This document shows, in pieces, positions 7,280 to 15,019 of a stretch of DNA of 64,000 nucleotides. Position 1 is the first letter of the stretch; each line of letters opens with the position of its first letter. The notes under the pieces were generated by a model that searched no databases, was not told the DNA's origin, and saw only the letters and a program-made list of their open reading frames with translations. The stretch spans positions 1 to 64,000 of the forward strand of contig DDWP01000020.1 of the NCBI GenBank assembly GCA_002345725.1. The letters are read 5' to 3'. The stretch is from Candidatus Shapirobacteria bacterium UBA2283. Lineage in GTDB: Bacteria > Patescibacteriota > Microgenomatia > UBA12405. A program made the position numbers and the translations under genes.

Positions 7280-7427
7280 GGCAATGAAATCTAGGATCCG
7301 TGCCAGGAAGCGAAGATATTATCTCTACCGCCTAAAGATATTTATGTGGAAGTGGTTGGCGATATTACTTGGCATCTGGATTATTTACCAGCTTCTTGGG
7401 ACATTTTTCCACCGATGCTGGTTGTGA
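7272..7427 (+). CDS. 51-residue basic single-pass membrane protein
   Basis: Start ATG 7272 is preceded by a strong GGAGGTGA (7261-7268) inside the end of the Cro-like gene. The protein has a very basic N-terminus (KAMKSRIRARKRRYYLYRLK) followed by one hydrophobic helix (WLAILLGIWIIYQLLG) and a short tail. By the positive-inside rule the N-terminus is cytoplasmic. No family is recognised. Early expression and membrane location would fit a superinfection-exclusion or host-takeover protein, which is only a guess. Confidence 0.65.
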   Translation: MDKAMKSRIRARKRRYYLYRLKIFMWKWLAILLGIWIIYQLLGTFFHRCWL

Positions 7428-7485
7428 ATATAACAACAATTAATACAGAACATGATTATGTCCAGCAAAAAGTTAAATCGAAACA

Positions 7486-8208
7486 ATGATGGCAAGAATC
7501 AACTACACCACAATCAATCACGAGGCTCGAGTCAGGTTGGGTTTAACCATTAATGAATATTGTGTGTACGATTTAATCCACAACTTGGCCAGTAACCCCA
7601 AAAATATTCAGATGGGCTGGTGTTATGCCAAAAAAGAAACGATAGCTGATTACTTAGATCTGAGTCGAGCAACAGTCTTTCGAGCCATTAAAAAGGGCTT
7701 GGAAATAAATCTCCTTGAAAAACATCCTGAGCAACCCGCGTTCTTAAAAGCCACTAGTGATTGGTACGACTCAGTGATGATTAAAGTCGAGTCTCAAAAT
7801 GAGACGGCTAGTATCAATATGAGACGCACTCCGTCTCAAAGTGAGACAAAACCGCGTCTCAAAGTGAGATCAAACAAAGATATAGAGAACAATGAAAATG
7901 ACAACACAGAAGTTGTCAATTTAAAAGGATCTTCAAAAGAGATCGTTTCTATTGGCCAAGTGATCGCTCATCACCAGCCCAGCTTATTAGAAGTAAATAA
8001 CGAGTGGGAAGTGGAAGCCATTCGACTGTGGCGTGAGTTAAATTTGTCTGGCGATCCGAGCGAACCGTTTGTAAAACACATCCATCGATACATCAAAAAG
8101 AATTTACAGGTAAAGCTCTCTATTGCTCTTTCGTATTGCAAAGATGCAACTAAAGTTCGTGATCGAGAAAAGTTATTTTATTGGCGCTGTGCTAACGAGC
8201 CAGCATGA
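7486..8208 (+). CDS. Phage replication initiator-like protein (lambda O-like architecture)
   Basis: 240 residues. The N-terminal winged helix-turn-helix domain covers about residues 1-100 (LGLTINEYCVYDLIHNL, YAKKETIADYLDLSRATVFRAIKKG). A low-complexity linker (about 100-150) follows, then a C-terminal helical domain (NEWEVEAIRLWREL to KLFYWRCANEPA). The linker DNA carries four 15-bp palindromic repeats. This matches the layout of lambda O: DNA-binding domain, origin iterons within the gene, and a C-terminal domain that contacts the helicase. No helicase or loader gene is seen nearby, so the host DnaB would be used. Start ATG 7486 is followed by a second ATG. The function is inferred from architecture. 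Confidence 0.65.
   Translation: MMARINYTTINHEARVRLGLTINEYCVYDLIHNLASNPKNIQMGWCYAKKETIADYLDLSRATVFRAIKKGLEINLLEKHPEQPAFLKATSDWYDSVMIKVESQNETASINMRRTPSQSETKPRLKVRSNKDIENNENDNTEVVNLKGSSKEIVSIGQVIAHHQPSLLEVNNEWEVEAIRLWRELNLSGDPSEPFVKHIHRYIKKNLQVKLSIALSYCKDATKVRDREKLFYWRCANEPA
7791..7870 (+). repeat. Four iteron-like palindromic repeats, candidate phage replication origin
   Basis: Copies of GTCTCAAARTGAGAC start at 7791, 7811, 7833 and 7856. The first, third and fourth are near identical (GTCTCAAAATGAGAC, GTCTCAAAGTGAGAC, GTCTCAAAGTGAGAT); the second is degenerate (GTATCAATATGAGAC). Start-to-start distances are 20, 22 and 23 bases, about two helical turns, so bound proteins would line up on one face. 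The repeats lie in the linker-coding part of the replication gene. Confidence 0.65.
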
Positions 8209-8217
8209 GCAAACATT

Positions 8218-9318
8218 ATGAAATTTATAGATTTATTTGCAGGAATTGGAGGATTTAGATATGGACTTGAAAAAACAAAAAATTACAAATGCGTCTGGTC
8301 CAATGAATGGGATAAATTTGCCAACCAAATCTATACTAAGCACTTTGGAGAGTGCGACTCCAGAGACATCAGAACTGTCGATACAAAAGACATCCCAGAT
8401 CACGATCTCCTCTGTGCTGGCTTTCCTTGTCAATCATTTAGTATTGCAGGAAAAAGATTGGGATTTGAAGACACCAGAGGGACGATGTTTTTTGAAATCG
8501 CTCGGATTATCCGAGACAAAAGACCGAGATATTTTCTACTTGAAAATGTTAAGGGGTTACTTAGTCATGACGAAGGAAAAACTTTCCAGACAATACTTGG
8601 GGTACTCTCCGACCTGGGGTATGAGTATCAATGGCAAGTTCTTAACAGCAAGAATTTTGGAGTTCCACAAAACAGGGAAAGAATATTCATTGTCGGACAT
8701 CTTAGAGAAACAAGTCGACCAGAAATATTTCCTATCGGCGAAAGCTACTCAGTTCTTAATAAGAAGAAGCATTCTGAACAAGAAGGAGGGTCGAGGGTTT
8801 CGAGCACGATTGATTCCCGTTATGGATCCCTCAGAAACTCTGGAGAAACCTACTTGCAATACATCGGAGGTATCAAAGGAAAACGAGATATGTGGATAAA
8901 AGACGATAAGCAAAACAGTCGAAACTTTAGCCAAGGTCAAAGGGTTTATTCGACCAATGGTATTGCCTCAACCTTAGCTGGCAATGCCGGTGGCTTAGGT
9001 GGAAAGACTGGGCTATATGCAATTCCGGTTCTAACACCTGACAGGCAAGAAAAACGACAGAATGGGCGTCGGTTTAAAAACGATGGTGAGCCAGCCTTTA
9101 CTTTGACGAGTCAAGATCGTCATGGTGTTTATGATGGCATTAATATTAGGCGCCTTACCCCTCTTGAGTGTGAGCGCTTGCAGGGATTTCCAGACAATTG
9201 GACTGAAGGGATTAGCGATACACAAAGATATAAATGTCTGGGGAACGCGGTGACAACAAACGTTATTGCTGAAATAGGAAAAAGATTAATTTTTATTAAA
9301 GGAGGTGAAAATATATGA
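8218..9318 (+). CDS. DNA (cytosine-5)-methyltransferase
   Basis: 366 residues with the C5-methyltransferase motifs in order: I (DLFAGIGGFRYGLE), IV (AGFPCQSFSIAGK, catalytic Cys in PCQ), VI (LLENVKGL), VIII (QNRERIFIVG), a target recognition region (about residues 180-290), IX (RRLTPLECERLQGFP) and X (CLGNAVTTNVIAEI). It appears complete. No cognate restriction endonuclease is adjacent, so it is probably an orphan phage methylase that protects DNA from host restriction or affects regulation. It starts 9 bases after the replication gene and its stop overlaps the next start (ATGA). Confidence 0.92.
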   Translation: MKFIDLFAGIGGFRYGLEKTKNYKCVWSNEWDKFANQIYTKHFGECDSRDIRTVDTKDIPDHDLLCAGFPCQSFSIAGKRLGFEDTRGTMFFEIARIIRDKRPRYFLLENVKGLLSHDEGKTFQTILGVLSDLGYEYQWQVLNSKNFGVPQNRERIFIVGHLRETSRPEIFPIGESYSVLNKKKHSEQEGGSRVSSTIDSRYGSLRNSGETYLQYIGGIKGKRDMWIKDDKQNSRNFSQGQRVYSTNGIASTLAGNAGGLGGKTGLYAIPVLTPDRQEKRQNGRRFKNDGEPAFTLTSQDRHGVYDGINIRRLTPLECERLQGFPDNWTEGISDTQRYKCLGNAVTTNVIAEIGKRLIFIKGGENI

Positions 9319-9461
9319 CAACCAAGAAATACCATTTCGAGGGAAGCAAAAAAGATACTAAGGGCAACACGGTGTATGTCGTTAGTGATTTAAAAACCGG
9401 CGAACTTCTGGAGTGGGTCCAGAAAACCTACGATGCCCATAAAGGAGAAATTGAATATTAA
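9315..9461 (+). CDS. 48-residue protein of unknown function
   Basis: Start ATG 9315 overlaps the methyltransferase stop and is preceded by GGAGGTGA (9301-9308). The product is charged and soluble (MTTKKYHFEGSKKDTKG..., ending GEIEY), with alternating beta-like segments (NTVYVVSDLKTGELLEWV). No family is recognised. Strong ribosome binding site and coupling make it likely to be expressed with the methyltransferase. Confidence 0.6.
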   Translation: MTTKKYHFEGSKKDTKGNTVYVVSDLKTGELLEWVQKTYDAHKGEIEY

Positions 9462-9466
9462 AACCT

Positions 9467-9730
9467 ATGACTAAAACACGTAATCAATTACTAGAAGAAA
9501 TTTATAACTCTGTTCATGAGGAAAAACTTCGGATGGAAGTTGCCATTGAAACACTGGCAGATGTTGCTGATGACAAAATCATTGAAACGGTGACTCATCG
9601 GTCCCCTTTGGGGGCTAGAGAAGAAAACCTCACCAAAAAAGATGTGATTGCCAAATATATCCAGGATATCGAAAAGCGAGAAAAAGTATTGGTAATTATT
9701 GAAAGATTATTAAAACAAAATGAAAAATAA
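9467..9730 (+). CDS. 87-residue helical protein of unknown function
   Basis: Mostly helical and charged: NQLLEEIYNSVHEEKLRMEVAIETL, a short loop with TVTHRSPLGAREEN, then KKDVIAKYIQDIEKREKVLVIIERLL, which could form a coiled coil. It lies between two methyltransferases and overlaps the second by 11 bases. No family is recognised. A role linked to the methylases or packaging is possible. Confidence 0.6.
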   Translation: MTKTRNQLLEEIYNSVHEEKLRMEVAIETLADVADDKIIETVTHRSPLGAREENLTKKDVIAKYIQDIEKREKVLVIIERLLKQNEK

Positions 9731-10979
9731 AGATTACCCAACCATCGCCATAAGCTCTCTGCGATTTGCAGAGTATAACCCACGAAAAGTTACTCGAAGT
9801 GTGGTCGACCAATTGAAGCAATCATTGACCGAGTTTGGTTGTCCGGTGCCGATTGTGGTGAATAGTTATAAAGGTCGAGAGAATGTGGTTGTGGGCGGTG
9901 AGAAGCGAGTCCGGGCAGCAACCGAGCTCGGATGGACTGAAATTCCTTACAGTCTCGTTAATATTCCACTACAAAAAGAGAAGGCACTCAATCTGGCGCT
10001 CAATAAAATCGAGGATCAATGGGACGATGAAAAACTAGCTCAGGTAATAACTGAACTTACTAAATCCGACTTCGATTTATCGCTGACTGGATTTAATGAA
10101 GTAGAAATTAGCAATCTCCTGGATACCACCATGCTTCTGCCAGAGAACGAATCAGAGGAGGAATGGGATACTCAAAAAGAACTCGACGAGATCTCTAAAC
10201 CGATATCCAAATATGGCGAAGTGTACCAACTGGGTCCACACCGACTGATGTGTGGGGATGCTACCAAGCCAGAAGATATCCAAAAGTTGATGGACGGCAA
10301 AGTGGCAGACATAGTGTTCTCTGATCCACCCTACAACGTCGCTCACAAAAGCATGGAGAAAGCGGGTAAATTTCATACCAAGGAAGGGATTATACTAAAC
10401 GACGATATGAGTGATGAAGCTTTTATCAAGTTCACTCAGGGCTTCTTCACCAGCTTTAACAATGTCCTAAAACCGGGTGGAACTATTTATGTTTGTACCG
10501 GCTATTCCTCCTACCCTTTGTTTTATTACCAGATGTTAAATAACGGTTTTGTTTTCAGTTCCACGATTGTTTGGGTGAAGCCTTCCTTTGCCATTGGCTG
10601 GGGTGACTATAAAAAACAGTACGAACAAGTAATGAAAGGTAAACGTGGTCCAGGCAAATCAAAGGCAGAGCCAATCTTATATGGCTGGCGACAAGGAGAG
10701 AATCATAAGTTTGAAGGTGATGCTAACGAAAGTGATGTCTGGGAAATGCCTAGAAAAGCTGTTACTGAAATGGTCCATCCAACCGAGAAGCCTGAATGGT
10801 TAATTATGAAAGCAATAAAAGGTGGGAGCCGTGTCGGACAGTTGGCGGTGGATTTATTCGGTGGATCCGGTAGCACTTTGATGGCAGCGCACAAATTAGG
10901 GCGCATTTGTTACCTTATGGAACTTGACCCAAAATTCTGTGATTTGATCAGAAAACGGGCACAAAGGCTCAAAATTTAG
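9720..10979 (+). CDS. ParB-like domain fused to N6-adenine/N4-cytosine DNA methyltransferase
   Basis: 419 residues. Residues 1-110 form a ParB/Srx-like domain (IAISSLRFAEYNPRKV, PIVVNSYKGRENVVVGGEKRVRAATELGW). Residues about 165-415 form an amino-methyltransferase: catalytic motif SDPPYNV precedes the S-adenosylmethionine motif DLFGGSGSTLMAA, the order of the beta class, and the C-terminus has MELDPKFCDLIRKR. Such fusions are common in phages and plasmids. No partner endonuclease is present. Likely roles are anti-restriction methylation or marking of phage DNA before packaging, since terminase genes follow directly. Confidence 0.9.
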   Translation: MKNKDYPTIAISSLRFAEYNPRKVTRSVVDQLKQSLTEFGCPVPIVVNSYKGRENVVVGGEKRVRAATELGWTEIPYSLVNIPLQKEKALNLALNKIEDQWDDEKLAQVITELTKSDFDLSLTGFNEVEISNLLDTTMLLPENESEEEWDTQKELDEISKPISKYGEVYQLGPHRLMCGDATKPEDIQKLMDGKVADIVFSDPPYNVAHKSMEKAGKFHTKEGIILNDDMSDEAFIKFTQGFFTSFNNVLKPGGTIYVCTGYSSYPLFYYQMLNNGFVFSSTIVWVKPSFAIGWGDYKKQYEQVMKGKRGPGKSKAEPILYGWRQGENHKFEGDANESDVWEMPRKAVTEMVHPTEKPEWLIMKAIKGGSRVGQLAVDLFGGSGSTLMAAHKLGRICYLMELDPKFCDLIRKRAQRLKI

Positions 10980-11063
10980 GCTTTAGCTCAAGTAATGAGC
11001 CCGCGTAATGCCCTGTGTGGGCAGATTCAAATCAAGGTGGACCAGTTACACCTGCTAAAACAT

Positions 11064-11636
11064 ATGATAAAACCTAAACCAAAAAAACTACTAACACTGA
11101 CAGTTTCAAAGATGCAAGACGAGACAGAACAGCAATATGCGGCATGGCTTCTTTATTGTGAGGCGGGCAGTATTGATAAGACCCAATTGGTGTGGGATAA
11201 GGTTGGACAAAACCTGGATGAAAGTTGGATGGTTTTAGCCAATCGGCTGGGCAAAAAGCCTAGTCATACAACCCTTGGTCTGTGGTCGAAGAAATATCGT
11301 TGGCCGGAGCGTCGTGATCTGAGATTGGAAGAAGAAATTGTTGAATTAAAGGATAAAGCAGACCGCTTCCGCAAGAAAAGAAAGTACCTGGTGACAGAAC
11401 TACTTATCCAATCAGTGGCGAAGGTGCAGAAACAAATCAAACAAACTCCCATATCAATCCTAGAGCTGAAATACCTTTGGGAGATGCATAGAACTGAGTA
11501 CGACGAATCAATTGGAAAGAACGAGATCTCACACCGGATAGATGAGAGTGAGCAGGTACCACCCACTGATGAGGAAAAAGAGCTTGGTGTGGAGATTGAT
11601 ACAGCCATAAAAAAATATTATGACAAACAAAGATAA
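11064..11636 (+). CDS. Putative terminase small subunit
   Basis: About 190 residues from the ATG at 11064; in-frame ATGs at 10995 and 11112 are alternatives and none has a clear ribosome binding site. The N-terminal half contains WLLYCEAGSIDKTQLVWDKVGQ and a helix-turn-helix-like segment LANRLGKKPSHTTLGLWSKKYRWPERR, fitting DNA-binding small terminases. A charged coiled coil follows (EEEIVELKDKADRFRKKRKYL). It overlaps TerL by 17 bases, the usual place for TerS. Assignment is mainly by position and helix-turn-helix. Confidence 0.65.
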   Translation: MIKPKPKKLLTLTVSKMQDETEQQYAAWLLYCEAGSIDKTQLVWDKVGQNLDESWMVLANRLGKKPSHTTLGLWSKKYRWPERRDLRLEEEIVELKDKADRFRKKRKYLVTELLIQSVAKVQKQIKQTPISILELKYLWEMHRTEYDESIGKNEISHRIDESEQVPPTDEEKELGVEIDTAIKKYYDKQR

Positions 11637-13167
11637 AAACAGTGTTCTACACTGGATACTAAACAATAAAATTAAGAATGAGAACGGTGAACCCATCGAA
11701 TTCGAGGACCACCGCTTCATGTTGGACATATATGCAGATAAGTCGTCAGTACAGGTTATAAGGAAAGCGTCTCAGGTAGGAGCCAGCACAATGGAGATCC
11801 TCAAGGTTATTCACGACTCACGCTTCTGGGGCATTAACCAAATCTACACGCTACCCACCGGGGATGATGTCCAACAGTTCGTACAAAGCAAAGTAAACCG
11901 GATAATAAACATTAATCCCTGCATGCTGGATGGCATTAACCCCAAGAGTGTGGACTCCATAGAGCAGAAGCAGATAGGCAAGGCCTTCACTTACTTTAAG
12001 GGTACGTTTACCGAGCGTGAGGCCATCATGCTGTCCTCTGACCGGAATATCCATGACGAGCTGGATAAATCTAAGCCAGAGGTGGTCCGTGACTACACCT
12101 CGCGTATGGGTTATTCCAAAATAAGAAGCCAGCACTTCTTCTCTACTCCAACCATCCCTGATTTTGGAGTGGATAAGATATTTGAACAATCAGACCAGAA
12201 ATACTGGCGATTCAACTGCCCAAGCTGTCAGTACAGGCAACACATGGAGTGGGAGAAGAACGTCGACGAGGCTCGAGGCATTTATATCTGTCAGAACTGT
12301 CAGGCAGAGATAAGCCCCAAACAAATAAATGATGGTGGCAGCTGGGAGGCCAAGTACCCAGGTAGAGCAACCTCTGGCTACTGGATAAGCCAGTTGCACT
12401 GCCCATGGAAGACAGCGGCCGACTTAATCAAAGAGAAGGCAGATGCTGATGATGATGCCTATTTTTATAATTTTGTCTTAGGCCTACCATACTTAGCTGC
12501 CGACCAGAAAATACCAGCCAGCTTATTCCTACGCAACGTTGTGGATAAAGAGGTGGATAACTTTGATGAATATAACGTCATGGGCATAGATACAGGGAAA
12601 GGAACCGGTAAGGGCAACCACGCCATCGTAGGCAACCAGAAGGGCATCTTTTGGGTTGGGATACTGCAAGATCATGAAGGGCATGATCGCTGGCAACAAG
12701 CGGCCGAGTTAATTACATTTTTCAATGTCAGAGTCGTGGTTATTGATGGCCAACCTTATACCGAGGAAGCTTTCCTCCTAGCCAAGCAATTCCCCTACAG
12801 GGTGTACTTATCCTGGTTTAAAGACGACCCCAAGATGCTAGAGGTAATACGCTTCTTTGATGAGAAGGAAAATAAGGACGCTGATTTTGAAGATGAGGTC
12901 AAAGTTTATTCCTCCCGGACCCGAATCATGGATGACACCATTTCTGCCCTGCGCCGAGGAGAGATTCGATTTGCCATGCCATCCGACAGCCCAACCTTCA
13001 AACTGCTTATCACCCACGCCCAGACCATGTACGCCAGGACAGTCACCGACAAGCTGGGACAGGCGAAACGAGAGTGGGCCAACACCGGTCCAAATGATTT
13101 TTGGTTAGCACTTATATATTGGCACATTGCCCTACGCAAAAGACTTAAATATGAACCAAACAAATAA
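11620..13167 (+). CDS. terL: Terminase large subunit (GpA-like family)
   Basis: 515 residues; the ATP-driven packaging motor and nuclease. Walker A-like motif is RKASQVGASTMEIL and Walker B is RNIHDELDKS. A zinc ribbon (CPSC and CQNC, about residues 204-228) lies between ATPase and nuclease halves, as in GpA-type terminases. The nuclease domain starts at VMGIDTGKGTGKGNHAIVG, with a second acidic strand VVVIDGQPYTEEAF, and ends in the segment PNDFWLALIYWHIALRKRL. The next phage gene in normal order, portal, is 17.7 kb away because cargo has been inserted. Confidence 0.9.
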   Translation: MTNKDKNSVLHWILNNKIKNENGEPIEFEDHRFMLDIYADKSSVQVIRKASQVGASTMEILKVIHDSRFWGINQIYTLPTGDDVQQFVQSKVNRIININPCMLDGINPKSVDSIEQKQIGKAFTYFKGTFTEREAIMLSSDRNIHDELDKSKPEVVRDYTSRMGYSKIRSQHFFSTPTIPDFGVDKIFEQSDQKYWRFNCPSCQYRQHMEWEKNVDEARGIYICQNCQAEISPKQINDGGSWEAKYPGRATSGYWISQLHCPWKTAADLIKEKADADDDAYFYNFVLGLPYLAADQKIPASLFLRNVVDKEVDNFDEYNVMGIDTGKGTGKGNHAIVGNQKGIFWVGILQDHEGHDRWQQAAELITFFNVRVVVIDGQPYTEEAFLLAKQFPYRVYLSWFKDDPKMLEVIRFFDEKENKDADFEDEVKVYSSRTRIMDDTISALRRGEIRFAMPSDSPTFKLLITHAQTMYARTVTDKLGQAKREWANTGPNDFWLALIYWHIALRKRLKYEPNK

Positions 13168-13375
13168 CACACCAAAAGTAATAACAACTCCAGTGACAGA
13201 GGCGGAAGCCAAGATCCTGGAGGACATCCGCCGGGTGAAGTACGGACGAGTGGATGTTTATATCCAGGATGGCAAACCTTACCGTAAGGAAATCATGGAG
13301 CAAGAACGTATAACACCAGAGGAAGGTGGTAGCGCGGGACAATTCCCACGGAAACAATCTGGTATAGAGATTTAA
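13151..13375 (+). CDS. Small DUF2292 (YezD-like) protein
   Basis: 74 residues from ATG 13151; the open frame extends back to 13127 inside terL. The core TEAEAKILEDIRRVKYGRVDVYIQDGKPYRKEIMEQERI matches the pattern of the small DUF2292/YezD family (helix, then G-V-x-V-x-IQDG-K strand pair). The role of the family is unknown. It overlaps terL by 17 bases and is probably cotranscribed with it. Seen family resemblance is by eye only. Confidence 0.6.
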   Translation: MNQTNNTPKVITTPVTEAEAKILEDIRRVKYGRVDVYIQDGKPYRKEIMEQERITPEEGGSAGQFPRKQSGIEI

Positions 13376-13399
13376 TTACTCTCCGGACATAGGGATAAA

Positions 13400-13428
13400 T
13401 TCACATAACCCCCAGCAATTCTTATATA
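13400..13428 (+). promoter_or_regulatory. Possible promoter of the envelope cargo operon
   Basis: TTCACA (13400-13405), 17-base spacer, TATATA (13423-13428), about 80 bases upstream of the sigma factor start. It would uncouple the cargo from the packaging genes. The -35 box deviates from consensus in two positions. Confidence 0.4.
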
Positions 13429-13507
13429 CTTAGAGCAGGAGAAATGTTACTTTTCCCTAACTCAACCGTTTACTTTAATAGAAGCGGTGGAGAATGGATT
13501 TATTAGT

Positions 13508-14011
13508 ATGACGAAACCACCGTTTGAAGAGGTAGTTAAAAACTATATAAAACTAGTTTATTTCTTTGCCAAGAAATCCTTGTCTGATCAGGCAGACGTA
13601 GATGACATGGTACAAGAAACCTTTTTGAAGTCTATGAAAACATACGATAAATTTAACTTTAAAAGCGAGGGTGAGTTGAAAAGCTGGTTATTAACCATCT
13701 GCCGACACCTAATCATTGATCACTTCCGGTCACAGAAGCACACAGTGACGATGGATGACGAAAAAATTGATCTGTTTGGCAATGGTGAGACAGAAGAATT
13801 GCTGGAAGCCCAAATTGATAAAGAAGATAGTGTCAAGAAAATACAGAAGGCTCTTTCCTCGTTAAAGCCCACTGAAAAACAAATAGTGAACCTGCGGGTA
13901 TGTGAGGAGATGGAGTTTAAAGAGATCGCCACCGCCCTATGTTCCAAAGAAGCTGCCGTTAAAATGCGGTTTTATCGTACGTTAATTAAGCTTAAAGAAT
14001 CACTCGTATGA
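13508..14011 (+). CDS. ECF-type RNA polymerase sigma factor
   Basis: About 167 residues, sigma-70 family group 4. Region 2 is FEEVVKNYIKLVYFFAKKSL, DVDDMVQETFLKSMKTYDKF and LKSWLLTICRHLIIDHFRSQ; region 4 is ALSSLKPTEKQIVNLRVCEEMEFKEIATALCSKEAAVKMRFYRTLIKLKESL. A GTG at 13487 is an alternative start; GGTGGAG at 13485-13491 lies 16 bases before the chosen ATG. The stop overlaps the next ATG (ATGA), and the next gene encodes a one-pass membrane protein, the usual sigma/anti-sigma pairing. A phage-borne ECF sigma factor is unusual and would drive the following envelope genes or reprogram the host. Confidence 0.88.
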   Translation: MTKPPFEEVVKNYIKLVYFFAKKSLSDQADVDDMVQETFLKSMKTYDKFNFKSEGELKSWLLTICRHLIIDHFRSQKHTVTMDDEKIDLFGNGETEELLEAQIDKEDSVKKIQKALSSLKPTEKQIVNLRVCEEMEFKEIATALCSKEAAVKMRFYRTLIKLKESLV

Positions 14012-14916
14012 AATTCAAAAGTGCTATCAAACAAGCATTCGAACAAGAGGAGCTAAAAGAAGCTAGGCATATTGATGACCTGGAGAATCAGATATTAATG
14101 AAGGTCCGCATGGAGAAGGCAGAAGAAGCTGAACTCAAGAAATATTTTAGGCCAATAGAATCATTTTGGAACTTTAAGATTCCTTATGCATTCGCGGTGG
14201 CAGTGCTGGCGGTTATATTTATCACCTTCACTACCTCATCTGCTTTGGCAAAAGGTTCGGTTCTGGAAATGCTGATAAACCTAAGGAATGCCTTACAACA
14301 GGAATTATCACAACTATTGAATACTGATCCAACTTATAAAGACAAAGGGACCCAAAAATACCAGCAAGCCCAAAAGGAGTGGTGCTTGGTCAGCGCACGA
14401 CCAGCAGAGGCGCGTGAGCAGGCGGTAGAAGCCGTCAGAGACTTCCTGGACCGACCTGATGCTAACGTAGAATACGAATGTGTAAGGAATCCGAGCAATG
14501 ACACTGGCGAGCTACCACAAACCGAAAGTTATATTGTAGATTTTGACCGCTTTACCGTTGATACAAAAACAAATCAAATCATTGAAATGGCTCCCACCGG
14601 CGGTCGATGGGGAGAAAATAAAGACGGAACTAGGTGGTTTAGCCCGCAGAAGGAATATGACTACACGCCTCGTTATAGCCAAGCAGAGGCAGAACAACTA
14701 GCCAGAAGCTTTGTCGCCGATCATGAAAAATCATTAGGTAAGATTGACCTAAATAAACTGACGTTGGAGAGCGGAAAGAAAGACGATGGATCCGGCAAAG
14801 TAAACTACTTCTTTATCTGGAAAACTGATGGACAAGGCGAGAACATACCCCAGCTAAATATCTCCTATACCCAAGGTGGACAGTTAATAAGCTATCTTAA
14901 CGAATTGGGCAAATAA
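14008..14916 (+). CDS. Anti-sigma-like membrane protein with extracytoplasmic paralogous domain
   Basis: 302 residues: cytoplasmic helical N-terminus (1-55, acidic, HIDDLENQILMKVRMEKAEE), one transmembrane helix (about 58-80, IPYAFAVAVLAVIFITF), then a long extracytoplasmic domain. Overlap with the sigma gene and topology suggest an anti-sigma factor, but no zinc-binding motif is seen. The outer domain (about 125-300) resembles the secreted protein at 16245: both have ARPAE-R-xAVEAV, a T-xTN-x-EM strand pair, TPR-x-EAE-x-ARx, and a final TQGGQLI-Y-N. Two cysteines (EWC and YEC) flank the shared ARPAE segment. The domain may sense an envelope signal. Confidence 0.65.
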   Translation: MKFKSAIKQAFEQEELKEARHIDDLENQILMKVRMEKAEEAELKKYFRPIESFWNFKIPYAFAVAVLAVIFITFTTSSALAKGSVLEMLINLRNALQQELSQLLNTDPTYKDKGTQKYQQAQKEWCLVSARPAEAREQAVEAVRDFLDRPDANVEYECVRNPSNDTGELPQTESYIVDFDRFTVDTKTNQIIEMAPTGGRWGENKDGTRWFSPQKEYDYTPRYSQAEAEQLARSFVADHEKSLGKIDLNKLTLESGKKDDGSGKVNYFFIWKTDGQGENIPQLNISYTQGGQLISYLNELGK

Positions 14917-15019
14917 CCGTCTTTACGGGCAAAGATGAAGAAAATGTCAAAAAGGGTGGATATTACAGTGATTATGGGTATACTTGGGGTACCAGATCAT
15001 TAATGTAGCTAGCAAATAT

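Noticed and set aside
10983..11050. tRNA-like stretch before the terminase genes (GCTC/GAGC stem, TTCAAATC and GGACCA)
   Set aside because: The acceptor arms do not pair, the T-stem does not close and the anticodon arm is not regular; treated as chance or a remnant, not a tRNA gene.
14936..15004. 22-codon reading frame upstream of mltG
   Set aside because: Too short, no supporting ribosome binding site, and it overlaps the possible TTG start of mltG.
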